Shown one piece after another: positions 55,895 through 63,618 of a stretch of DNA of 64,000 bases. Where the stretch lies: positions 1-64,000 of the forward strand of contig NZ_JAAGKM010000003.1 of assembly GCF_019308355.1 (NCBI RefSeq). The letters run 5' to 3'. Position 1 is the first letter of the stretch, and the number at the start of each line of letters is the position of its first letter. A model generated the notes under the pieces. It made no database searches, was not told the DNA's origin, and saw only the letters and a program-made list of their open reading frames with translations. Source of the stretch: Empedobacter falsenii (GTDB lineage: Bacteria > Bacteroidota > Bacteroidia > Flavobacteriales > Weeksellaceae). Position numbers and translations under genes: made by a program.

Positions 55895-56602
55895 ATGTCA
55901 GAGTTTAATGAGAATGTAGTATCGATTAAAGCGATGTTTGATAACCAAGAGTCTTTCGGGGTTTTTAGTAAGGAAGAATTATTGGAGTTTGAGCAAGAGA
56001 AGAAAATCATCAACCTAAAAAAAGGAGACGAAATTATCCAGGAAGGTCACACACCAAAAGGTATATATTGCGTCATGAAAGGAACTGCTAAGTTGTTCAA
56101 AATTGGTTTTAATGGAAAAGAGCAAATTCTACGTTTTATCAACGAAGGTGACATTATCGGTTATCGCTCAATTTTAAGTCAAGAAGTTTTTGGTGCATCT
56201 GCAACTGCAATGACCCCTGTTGAAATATATTATATTCCAGAAAAATTCTTCTTAAAATTATTAGAAGTTAATCCAAAATTAGCTTTCAATATTTTACAAA
56301 GAATTGCTAAAGATTTGGGAGAATATGCAAGAACAATCACTTATTTAGCACAAAAAACAGTTCGCGAACGTTTGGCTGAAGTTTTAATTTTATTAGAAGG
56401 AAAATTAGGAACAGACAAAGACGGATTTATCAACATTTCGTTGACACGCGAAGAAATGGCAAATTTGATTGGAACAGCGACAGAATCTGCAATTCGTTTG
56501 ATTTCTGAATTCAAAACTGATGAATTAATCGAAGTTGAAGGAAGAAAAATAAAAGTTTTAGATCATCAAAAGTTGACGAAATTAGGTCATGTTATTTTGT
56601 AA
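55895..56602 (+). CDS. Crp/Fnr family transcriptional regulator
   Basis: 235 residues. Residues about 25-130 form the cyclic-nucleotide-like sensor fold ('IIQEGHTPKGIYCVMKGTAK', 'LRFINEGDIIGYRSILSQEV'); 150-225 form the winged helix ('LTREEMANLIGTATESAIRL'). The recognition helix keeps the E...R pattern of CRP/FNR. There is only one Cys (in 'GIYCVM'), so no FNR-type iron-sulfur cluster. The effector is unknown. Divergent to ccoI, it is a candidate regulator of the cbb3 genes. Confidence 0.92.
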   Translation: MSEFNENVVSIKAMFDNQESFGVFSKEELLEFEQEKKIINLKKGDEIIQEGHTPKGIYCVMKGTAKLFKIGFNGKEQILRFINEGDIIGYRSILSQEVFGASATAMTPVEIYYIPEKFFLKLLEVNPKLAFNILQRIAKDLGEYARTITYLAQKTVRERLAEVLILLEGKLGTDKDGFINISLTREEMANLIGTATESAIRLISEFKTDELIEVEGRKIKVLDHQKLTKLGHVIL

Positions 56603-56625
56603 GAATTTATTCTTTATATAAAATA

Positions 56626-56650
56626 AAAAGTCGCTCTGTGAGCGACTTTT
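56626..56650. terminator. bidirectional terminator
   Basis: 11-bp stem AAAAGTCGCTC / GAGCGACTTTT with a TGT loop and T run, between the regulator and the convergent AlkD-like gene. Confidence 0.85.
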
Positions 56651-56660
56651 TTTATGCAAA

Positions 56661-57368
56661 CTATTTCAATTTCATATAATAATCTTTGAGAATTGGATCA
56701 ATTTTTTCGAGCGCATATCTCAACGTCGTTCTTGGCATTTGTAATGTATATTCATCTAAAAACTCAATCAACTTTTCTTCGTCCATTTTTCCCATTTCAC
56801 GCAACATCCAACCATTTGCTTTGTGCATTAAATCGTGTGAATGATTAAGATTTTTCAACACAATTTCTGGAACAATTGAAAATGATTTTTGTTTGATAAA
56901 ATACATCGTTGATACAATTGCAATTCGTTTTTCCCACAAATCCTCAGAATTCGCTAATTCAAAAAGCAATTCCTCTCGCTTTTGATGAAAACAATAATGT
57001 CCCAAAATTTTATAACAACTTGTGTCAACCAAATCCCAATTGTTGATTTGAGAAGTTTGAGCAAGATAAAAATCGATGATATCTTTTCTTACAAGTTCAT
57101 CTTTTGATTTTTCGTACTTCAAGACCAATATCAATAAAGCTGTTAATCTATATTCGTGAATATTGGAATTCAATAAATTTTTGATGTCATTTAATGAAAC
57201 TTGTTGATAAAATTCTTTCGCAATCAAACGTTGATTCGGAACAGAAATCCCAAGAAAAATATCTCCTTCACCATATTCTCCTTTTCCAGTTTTGAAAAAA
57301 CGCATCATAATCTTCGCTTTATCATCGTCCGCTAAATCTTGTAAAGTTGATTTTAATTGCTCTATCAT
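56661..57368 (-). CDS. AlkD-like DNA alkylation repair protein (HEAT-repeat glycosylase)
   Basis: 235 residues, all helical. The family signatures 'FFKTGKGEYGEGDIFLGISV', 'QINNWDLVDTSCYKILGHYC' with the catalytic Asp in WDLVDTS, and 'DLWEKRIAIVSTMYFIKQK' match AlkD. Such enzymes excise alkylated purines without base flipping. It is followed on the plus side by the Crp/Fnr gene in convergent orientation; no SOS/Ada context visible. Confidence 0.92.
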   Translation of the reverse strand: MIEQLKSTLQDLADDDKAKIMMRFFKTGKGEYGEGDIFLGISVPNQRLIAKEFYQQVSLNDIKNLLNSNIHEYRLTALLILVLKYEKSKDELVRKDIIDFYLAQTSQINNWDLVDTSCYKILGHYCFHQKREELLFELANSEDLWEKRIAIVSTMYFIKQKSFSIVPEIVLKNLNHSHDLMHKANGWMLREMGKMDEEKLIEFLDEYTLQMPRTTLRYALEKIDPILKDYYMKLK

Positions 57369-57401
57369 ATTTTATCAATTAAGATGTTGAAGTTAACAAA
57401 A

Positions 57402-57426
57402 AAAGAGTCCAAAAACTGAACTCTTT
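57402..57426 (-). terminator. rho-independent terminator of hflX
   Basis: Arms AAAGAGT / ACTCTTT with an inner CA/TG pair, followed by seven T on the minus strand. Confidence 0.75.
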
Positions 57427-57432
57427 CTATCT

Positions 57433-58656
57433 TTATTCTTCCGAATCATTTTCTTCCTCATCGTAATATTGAAAAAGGAAATTATTATAAGGAAAACGTT
57501 TCATGTGAATTTCTTTCACTTCTTCATAAACCGTTTTTCGCAAATCTTCTAAATTATCTTTTTCCGTTGCCGAAATAAACAATGTCGGATAATCTGTTTT
57601 CGCCATCCACGTACGTTTCCAATCTTCTAACGAATAATTTTCAAATTTCTTTTCAGACAAATCATCTTCATCTTGTTTGACATAAGAAAAATTATCAATT
57701 TTATTAAAAACCATAATCGTTGGTTTCTCTTTCGATTCAATTTCAGCTAAAATTTGATTCACAGAATTCACATGATCCTCAAAACTCGCATGCGAAATAT
57801 CCACAACATGGACCAACAAATCCGCTTCACGAACCTCATCTAATGTAGATTTGAACGATTCTACCAATTGTGTTGGCAACTTGCGAATAAACCCAACCGT
57901 ATCCGTTAATAAGAAAGGTAAATTACCAATTACCACTTTTCGAACCGTTGTATCTAATGTTGCAAATAATTTATTTTCGGCAAAAACTTTGGACTTCGAT
58001 AAGACATTCATCAACGTTGATTTCCCAACATTTGTGTACCCAACCAACGCAACGCGTACCAATGCTCCTCGATTTTTACGTTGAGTCGCCATTTGCTTAT
58101 CGATTCCTTTCAATTTCTCTTTCAATAACGTAATTCGATCACGAATAATACGTCTATCCGTTTCAATTTCCGTTTCACCAGGACCACGCATACCAATTCC
58201 TCCACGTTGACGCTCTAAGTGTGTCCACATTCGTGTTAATCGTGGTAATAAATATTGGTATTGAGCCAATTCTACCTGCGTACGTGCATATGAAGTTTGC
58301 GCTCGTTGAGCAAAAATATCTAAAATCAATTGTGTACGGTCGATGATTTTTTTGTTGACAACTTTCTCAATATTTTTCAACTGAGAAGGCGTTAATTCAT
58401 CATCAAAAATAACTGTATCAATATCATATTCTTCGACAAAAGCTGTGATTTCATCTAATTTCCCGCTTCCTACAAAGAATTTAGAATCAGGTTTATCCAT
58501 CCTTTGCGTAAAACGTTCTCCAACTGTAGCTCCAGCTGTATAAGCTAAGAACTCCAATTCGTCCATATATTCCGTCAGTTTTTCTTCGGATTGTTCACGT
58601 GTAATCAACCCAACTAAAACTACTTTTTCGTATTGTGCTTCTTGTTTTTCTAACAT
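57433..58656 (-). CDS. hflX: ribosome-dissociating GTPase HflX
   Basis: 407 residues. HflX splits stalled ribosomes during stress. N-terminal domain with 'FFVGSGKLDEITAFVEEYDI' and 'DRTQLILDIFAQRAQTSYAR', the middle 'RMWTHLERQRGGIGMRGPGE' and 'ETEIETDRRIIRDRI', then the G domain with P-loop 'GYTNVGKSTLMNVLSKSKVF' (about residue 205), 'TDTVGFIRKLP' and 'VFNKIDNF'. The length is typical. The promoter box is at 58666-58673. Confidence 0.95.
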   Translation of the reverse strand: MLEKQEAQYEKVVLVGLITREQSEEKLTEYMDELEFLAYTAGATVGERFTQRMDKPDSKFFVGSGKLDEITAFVEEYDIDTVIFDDELTPSQLKNIEKVVNKKIIDRTQLILDIFAQRAQTSYARTQVELAQYQYLLPRLTRMWTHLERQRGGIGMRGPGETEIETDRRIIRDRITLLKEKLKGIDKQMATQRKNRGALVRVALVGYTNVGKSTLMNVLSKSKVFAENKLFATLDTTVRKVVIGNLPFLLTDTVGFIRKLPTQLVESFKSTLDEVREADLLVHVVDISHASFEDHVNSVNQILAEIESKEKPTIMVFNKIDNFSYVKQDEDDLSEKKFENYSLEDWKRTWMAKTDYPTLFISATEKDNLEDLRKTVYEEVKEIHMKRFPYNNFLFQYYDEEENDSEE

Positions 58657-58665
58657 ATATTACTG

Positions 58666-58673
58666 CAAAAATA
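58666..58673 (-). promoter_or_regulatory. -7 promoter box of hflX
   Basis: Minus strand TATTTTTG, only 10 bases before the hflX ATG, so the leader would be very short. Confidence 0.45.
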
Positions 58674-58832
58674 AAAGAAAGTTTTGGATGTAACCGAACT
58701 TTCTATAAAATATTGAGAATTAATCAAATCAATAAAACTCAATAAATATTTGAGTTCTTTTGGATAAAAATAGAAAAAAATAAGGTTTTCATAATTAATA
58801 ACAAGTTTATTTACTAATTTTCAAAAAATCTA

Positions 58833-58862
58833 TTGTCAATTAAAATTTCCTTTCTACATTTG
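58833..58862 (+). promoter_or_regulatory. promoter of the his operon
   Basis: TTG (58833-58835) and -7 box TACATTTG (58855-58862) with 19-base spacing, matching the Bacteroidota consensus; expected start near 58868, just before the leader peptide. Confidence 0.65.
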
Positions 58863-58881
58863 TTCCGACAAAAAAGTAAAA

Positions 58882-58941
58882 ATGTACACAAATCAATTAC
58901 ATCATCATCACCATCATACTTGCACTCAAGCGAGCAGATAG
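58882..58941 (+). CDS. his operon leader peptide (six His codons)
   Basis: A 19-codon frame reads MYTNQLHHHHHHTCTQASR and stop. Six consecutive His codons occupy 58900-58917. It is too short for normal gene finding, but its position between a good promoter and an intrinsic terminator in front of hisG identifies it as the sensing peptide of transcription attenuation. When charged tRNA-His is scarce the ribosome stalls on these codons and frees 58924-58932 to pair with the terminator's left arm. Confidence is high from sequence logic. Confidence 0.92.
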   Translation: MYTNQLHHHHHHTCTQASR

Positions 58942-59004
58942 TGGTATGTAATGATTTTATCACAATATCTAAATCCCGTTTGAGTAAATCGAACGGGATT
59001 TTTT
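58924..59004 (+). promoter_or_regulatory. his attenuator: antiterminator and terminator
   Basis: Terminator: arms 58972-58983 (AATCCCGTTTGA) and 58989-59000 (TCGAACGGGATT), one wobble pair, 5-base loop, then TTTT. Antiterminator: 58924-58932 (ACTCAAGCG, inside the leader peptide just after the His codons) pairs over nine bases, one G-U, with 58977-58985. The two pairings share bases and exclude each other. Confidence 0.85.
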
Positions 59005-59062
59005 GTTACTTCAAGATTTAATCATCGATTTACTCAAACTTAAAAAATATAAAACATTAAAA

Positions 59063-59920
59063 ATGAGTAAATTAAAAATAGCCATTCAGAAAAGTGGTCG
59101 ATTAAGTGAAAAATCACTCGAATTATTGAAAGATTGCGGAATTAAAATTTCTACAAGTAATCGAAAATTAAGAACCGAATCTCCAAATTTCCCTATCGAA
59201 GTTTTATTCTTACGAGACGACGATATTTCACAATATGTAGAACAAGGCGTTGCTGACATCGGTATTTTAGGAGAAAATGAAGTTTGGGAAAAAGATAAAA
59301 ATGTCACTCAAATTCGTCAATTAGGATTCGCAGGTTGTAAACTTTGTTTAGCTATTCCGAAAGATGAAGCTTATACAGATTTAAGTTATTTTCAAGACAA
59401 AAAAATTGCCACTTCTTATCCACGTATTTTACAAAAATTTTTCCAAGAAAAAGGTATCAACGTTAAGATTGAAGAAATTGGTGGAAGCGTAGAAATTGCT
59501 CCAAGTATCGGTTTGGCAAATGCTATTTTTGACATCGTTTCTACAGGTTCAACATTATTAACAAATGGTTTGAAACAAGTGGAAACAGTGGTTGAATCAC
59601 AAGCAGTTTTAATTTCTAACAAAAATCTCGACAATGAAAAACAAGCAATTGTAGATCGTCTTTTATTTAGAATTGAAGCGGTAAAACAATCTTCTGAGAA
59701 CAAATATATTTTATTAAACGCGCCCAACGAAAAGTTAGAAGAAATCATTGCTTTGTTACCCGGAATGAAATCTCCAACAGTTTTACCACTTGCCGAAAAA
59801 GGTTGGTCATCAATCCACACTGTAATTAAAGAAGATACTTTTTGGGACATCATCGAGCAATTGAAAGCTTTGGGTGCGGAAGGAATTTTAGTACTAGAAA
59901 TTGAAAAAATGATTTTATAA
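59063..59920 (+). CDS. hisG: ATP phosphoribosyltransferase, long form
   Basis: 285 residues from ATG 59063 (an upstream TTG at 59003 in the terminator region is rejected). First step of histidine synthesis: ATP + PRPP to phosphoribosyl-ATP. 'IAIQKSGRLSEKSLELLKDC' starts the catalytic domain, 'GVADIGILGENEVWE' and 'IASTYPRIL'-like 'KKIATSYPRILQKFFQEKG' follow, and the PRPP loop is 'DIVSTGSTLLTNGL'. The C-terminal about 75 residues are the HisG_C regulatory domain, so it is the long form that needs no HisZ. First structural gene of the attenuated operon. Confidence 0.96.
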   Translation: MSKLKIAIQKSGRLSEKSLELLKDCGIKISTSNRKLRTESPNFPIEVLFLRDDDISQYVEQGVADIGILGENEVWEKDKNVTQIRQLGFAGCKLCLAIPKDEAYTDLSYFQDKKIATSYPRILQKFFQEKGINVKIEEIGGSVEIAPSIGLANAIFDIVSTGSTLLTNGLKQVETVVESQAVLISNKNLDNEKQAIVDRLLFRIEAVKQSSENKYILLNAPNEKLEEIIALLPGMKSPTVLPLAEKGWSSIHTVIKEDTFWDIIEQLKALGAEGILVLEIEKMIL

Positions 59921-59991
59921 TTTTTGATTGACGATTTACAATTTACGATTGAATCGTAATTCGTAATTCTAAAATCGTAATTCGTAACAAA
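59921..59991 (+). repeat. degenerate ATCGTAATTCGTAA repeats in the hisG-hisD spacer
   Basis: The 71-base spacer contains ATCGTAATTCGTAA twice plus related CGATTTACAATTTACGATT. Similar ATCGTAAATC(AAA) units occur at 61269-61289 and 63583-63615. Confidence 0.55.
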
Positions 59992-61278
59992 ATGCAAACA
60001 TATATCAAACCTCAACTTTCAGATTGGTCTACGTTAACAGCTCGACCAACGAAAGAAGCACAAGATTTACAAGAAATAGTTTTAGATATTTTTGGAAAAA
60101 TTCAAACCGAGAAAGATCAAGCTTTAATTGATTTTACAGAAAAATTTGATCAAGTTAAGCTAACTTCTTTAGAAGTTTCTACTCAAGAAATTGAAGAAGC
60201 AAAAACTTTAATTTCTGAAGAATTAAAAGGAGCAATTCAATTAGCAGCTTCTAATATTGAGAAGTTTCACACTGAACAACGTGAAGAAGTAAAAGTTATT
60301 GAAACCACAAAAGGAGTAAATTGTTGGAGAGAATCTCGCGGTATCGAAAATGTTGGAATTTATATTCCAGGTGGAACAGCTCCGTTATTTTCTACAACTT
60401 TAATGTTAGGAATTCCTGCCAAATTAGCTGGTTGCCAAAATATTATTTTATGTACACCTCCAAATAAAGAAGGAAAAATTCACCCTGCAATTTTATATAC
60501 TGCGAACTTAATCGGAATTGAAAAAATCTACAAAGTTGGCGGAATTCAAGCGATTGGAACGTTAACTTTTGGAACAGAAACGATTCAAAAAGTGGATAAA
60601 ATTTTCGGTCCAGGAAACCAATATGTAACTGCAGCAAAACAAGTTGCTCAAAACTTTGGTGTAGCCATCGACATGCCTGCTGGTCCAAGCGAAGTTTTAG
60701 TGATTGCAGATGAAACTTCGGTTCCTAAATATGTGGCTGCCGATTTATTATCACAAGCCGAACACGGAATCGATTCACAAGTGATTTTATTAACAACAAA
60801 CGAACAAATATTAAATGAAACGATTGAAGAAATCAATGCTCAATTAGAAGTTCTGCCAAGAAAAGAATTAGCGACTAAAGCGTTAGAAAATTCAAAAGGA
60901 ATTGTTTTAAATTCTATCGAAGAATGTGTAACTTTTTCAAATATTTATGCACCTGAACATTTAATTTTCGCTTGCGAAATGGCTGAAAATTATATCGATA
61001 AAATTATTAATGTAGGTTCAGTTTTCTTAGGAAATTATTCGTGTGAATCGGCTGGTGATTATGCTTCAGGAACCAATCACACTTTGCCAACTAATGGTTA
61101 TGCAAAAAATTATTCAGGAGTTTCGTTTGATAGTTTTATCAAGAAAATCACGTTTCAGAAATTATCAGCAGAAGGAATTCAAAACATTGGTCCAGCAATC
61201 GAATTAATGGCTGAAGCCGAAGAGTTATTTGCGCACAAAAATGCAGTAACCTTAAGACTAAATGATCTAAAATCGTAA
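59992..61278 (+). CDS. hisD: histidinol dehydrogenase
   Basis: 428 residues. It performs the last two oxidations, histidinol to histidine, with NAD+ and zinc. Signatures: 'NVGIYIPGGTAPLFSTTLML', 'VGGIQAIGTLTFGTETIQKV', 'KIFGPGNQYVTAAKQVAQNF', 'DMPAGPSEVLVIADETSVP', the zinc/catalytic region 'SQAEHGIDSQVILLT', and 'NVGSVFLGNYSCESAGDYAS'. The length is typical. Second gene of the his operon. Confidence 0.97.
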   Translation: MQTYIKPQLSDWSTLTARPTKEAQDLQEIVLDIFGKIQTEKDQALIDFTEKFDQVKLTSLEVSTQEIEEAKTLISEELKGAIQLAASNIEKFHTEQREEVKVIETTKGVNCWRESRGIENVGIYIPGGTAPLFSTTLMLGIPAKLAGCQNIILCTPPNKEGKIHPAILYTANLIGIEKIYKVGGIQAIGTLTFGTETIQKVDKIFGPGNQYVTAAKQVAQNFGVAIDMPAGPSEVLVIADETSVPKYVAADLLSQAEHGIDSQVILLTTNEQILNETIEEINAQLEVLPRKELATKALENSKGIVLNSIEECVTFSNIYAPEHLIFACEMAENYIDKIINVGSVFLGNYSCESAGDYASGTNHTLPTNGYAKNYSGVSFDSFIKKITFQKLSAEGIQNIGPAIELMAEAEELFAHKNAVTLRLNDLKS

Positions 61279-61289
61279 ATCAAAAATCG
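61269..61289 (+). repeat. ATCGTAAATC repeats in the hisD-hisC junction
   Basis: AAAATCGTAAATC and AAAAATCGTA lie across the last hisD codons and the 14-base spacer; same unit as in the other his spacers. Confidence 0.45.
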
Positions 61290-61292
61290 TAC

Positions 61293-62339
61293 ATGAATTC
61301 ATTCAACATAAATAACATCATTCGTCCTAACGTAAAAACGCTGAAAGCTTATTCATCAGCTCGTGACGAATTTCAAGAAATAAATAACGATTTCGTTTTC
61401 TTGGATGCGAACGAAAATCCTTTCAATAATGGATTGAATCGTTATCCTGATCCTTTACAACGTAATGTAAAATCGATTTTAAGTGAAATCAAAAACTTTC
61501 CTGCAAATCAGATTCTATTAGGAAATGGAAGTGACGAAGTGTTAGATTTAATTTTCCGAGCATTTTGCGAACCGAATCAAGATAATGTTATTGCGATTTC
61601 ACCTTCCTATGGAATGTATGGTGTTTTAGCGAATTTAAATGCTATTGAATACCGAAAATCGTTATTAAACAAAGAAGATTTTCAACCAAACATCGAAGAT
61701 ATTTTCTCAAAAGTAGATGAAAATACAAAAATGATTTTTTTATGCTCTCCTAATAATCCAACAGGAGAAATCATCAAAAGAGAAACTATTTTAGAAATTG
61801 TGAATCGTTTCAATGGCTTAATAATTATCGACGAAGCTTATATCGATTTCGCCACAGAACAGTCTTGGATAGAAGAAATCAAAAATTATCCAAACGTAAT
61901 TGTTACCCAAACTTTGTCGAAAGCGGTTGGTTTAGCAGGAATTCGTTTAGGAATTTTGTATGCTTCACAAGAAATTGTGGATGTTTTAAATAAAATAAAA
62001 CCACCTTATAACATCAATCAATTAACACAATTAAAAGCGATTGAAATTTTAAGCGATTACGATAAAGTGATAGCTATTACAAATACGATTATTCAACAAA
62101 AAGAAGTTCTAGAAAATGCTTTAACTGATATCTCATTTGTAGAAAAAATCTATCCAAGCGATTCGAATTTCATTTTGATTAAAGTTGATAATGCAAACGA
62201 ACGTTACAATCAATTGGTCGAAAAAGGAATTGTAATTCGTAACAGAAACAACGACGATTTATGCGAAAATTGTTTACGTATTACAGTTGGAACGGAAGTT
62301 GAAAATCAGAAATTAATACAAACACTTAAAATAATATAA
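61293..62339 (+). CDS. hisC: histidinol-phosphate aminotransferase
   Basis: 348 residues. PLP enzyme converting imidazole acetol phosphate to histidinol phosphate. Class II aminotransferase signatures: 'LDANENPFNNGLNRYPDPLQ', 'ILLGNGSDEVLDLIFRAFCE', 'LCSPNNPTGEII', 'IIIDEAYIDFA', and the PLP Lys in 'VTQTLSKAVGLAGIRLGI'. C-terminal 'CLRITVGTEVENQKLIQTLK' is normal. Third gene of the operon. Confidence 0.96.
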   Translation: MNSFNINNIIRPNVKTLKAYSSARDEFQEINNDFVFLDANENPFNNGLNRYPDPLQRNVKSILSEIKNFPANQILLGNGSDEVLDLIFRAFCEPNQDNVIAISPSYGMYGVLANLNAIEYRKSLLNKEDFQPNIEDIFSKVDENTKMIFLCSPNNPTGEIIKRETILEIVNRFNGLIIIDEAYIDFATEQSWIEEIKNYPNVIVTQTLSKAVGLAGIRLGILYASQEIVDVLNKIKPPYNINQLTQLKAIEILSDYDKVIAITNTIIQQKEVLENALTDISFVEKIYPSDSNFILIKVDNANERYNQLVEKGIVIRNRNNDDLCENCLRITVGTEVENQKLIQTLKII

Positions 62340-62342
62340 TTT

Positions 62343-62407
62343 GTCATTTCGAATGAAACGACAGTGAAATGAGAAATCTCTGAGATTCCTCCTAACATCG
62401 GAATGAC
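62343..62407. repeat. dispersed 65-bp element inside the his operon
   Basis: Ends GTCATTtC (62343-62350) and GAATGAC (62401-62407) are inverted. Contains GATTCCTCCTAACATCGG. It matches 37828-37890 over its length. It lies in the hisC-hisB spacer and its last bases contain an ATG in frame with hisB. Confidence 0.65.
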
Positions 62408-62423
62408 ATCAAAAACAACTAAA

Positions 62424-63557
62424 ATGAAAAAAATACTATTCATAGATCGTGATGGAACAATGATTTTAGAGCCAGCTGACTACCAAGTTGACAGCTTTTC
62501 CAAATTAGAATTCTATCCAGAAGCCTTTACTTATTTAGGTAAAATTGCAAAAGAATTGGACTACGAATTAGTTATGGTGACCAACCAAGATGGTTTAGGA
62601 ACGCCTTCTAATCCTGAGGAATTATTTTGGCCAATACAAAATTTCGTAGTGAAAGCATTCGAAAATGAAGGCGTGAAATTCGAGGATATTTACATTGATA
62701 AAACTTTTGCTCATGAAAATGCGCCAACGCGTAAACCTGGAACGGCTTTATTAACAGAGTATATCAATAACCCTGAATATGATTTAACAAATTCGTTTGT
62801 AATCGGTGATCGAATAACGGATGTTAAATTAGCTCAAAATCTTGGTGGAAAAGGAATTTTTATCGCGAATGATGAAGCTTTAGGCGCAGACGAAATCAAT
62901 GATAACAAAGGATTAAATGATGCGATTGCTTTAAAAACAACTTCATGGAAAGAGATTTACGAGTTCTTAAAACTTCAAAATCGCACTGCTTCAATTGTTC
63001 GTAATACGAATGAAACAAAGATTAAAATTGATTTAAATCTTGACGGAACAGGAAAATCGGATATTTCGACAGGAATTCACTTTTTCGATCATATGTTAGA
63101 TCAAATCGCTCGTCATGGACAAATGGATTTAGTGATAAAAGTGGATGGAGATCTAGAAGTGGACGAACACCACACGATTGAAGATACAGCAATTGCTTTA
63201 GGTGAAGTTTTCGCGCAAGCACTAGGAAATAAATTAGGTATCGAACGTTACGGATTTACTTTACCGATGGACGATTGCTTAGCACAAGCAGCAATTGATT
63301 TTGGTGGAAGAAACTGGTTGGTTTGGGAAGCTGAATTTAACCGCGAAATGATTGGTCAAATGCCAACTGAGATGTTTTATCACTTTTTCAAATCATTTAC
63401 AGACGGAGCAAAAGCTAACTTAAATATCAAAGCAGAAGGAACAAACGAACATCACAAAATAGAAGCGATTTTCAAAGCGTTTGCAAAAACCATTAAAGTA
63501 GCTGTAAAACGCGATCCTGAAAAAATGATTTTACCCTCAACAAAAGGACTTTTATAA
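62424..63557 (+). CDS. hisB: bifunctional histidinol-phosphatase / imidazoleglycerol-phosphate dehydratase
   Basis: 377 residues from [20 protein letters not shown]; an in-frame ATG at 62403 lies inside the repeat and is rejected. N-terminal HAD phosphatase (about 1-165) with the nucleophile motif DRDGT, 'MVTNQDGLG' and '[17 protein letters not shown]'. C-terminal dehydratase (about 185-377) with '[18 protein letters not shown]', '[20 protein letters not shown]' and '[18 protein letters not shown]', which hold the metal His. It supplies steps six and eight of the pathway. Confidence 0.97.
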   Translation: MKKILFIDRDGTMILEPADYQVDSFSKLEFYPEAFTYLGKIAKELDYELVMVTNQDGLGTPSNPEELFWPIQNFVVKAFENEGVKFEDIYIDKTFAHENAPTRKPGTALLTEYINNPEYDLTNSFVIGDRITDVKLAQNLGGKGIFIANDEALGADEINDNKGLNDAIALKTTSWKEIYEFLKLQNRTASIVRNTNETKIKIDLNLDGTGKSDISTGIHFFDHMLDQIARHGQMDLVIKVDGDLEVDEHHTIEDTAIALGEVFAQALGNKLGIERYGFTLPMDDCLAQAAIDFGGRNWLVWEAEFNREMIGQMPTEMFYHFFKSFTDGAKANLNIKAEGTNEHHKIEAIFKAFAKTIKVAVKRDPEKMILPSTKGLL

Positions 63558-63618
63558 TTGACGAATGAAGATTTAAGATTAATATCAATCGTAAATCAAA
63601 AGTCGTAAATCAAAGAAT
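63558..63618 (+). repeat. ATCGTAAATC repeats in the hisB-hisH spacer
   Basis: ATCGTAAATCAAA at about 63590 and GTCGTAAATCAAA at 63602 are near copies of the units in the other his spacers. Confidence 0.5.
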
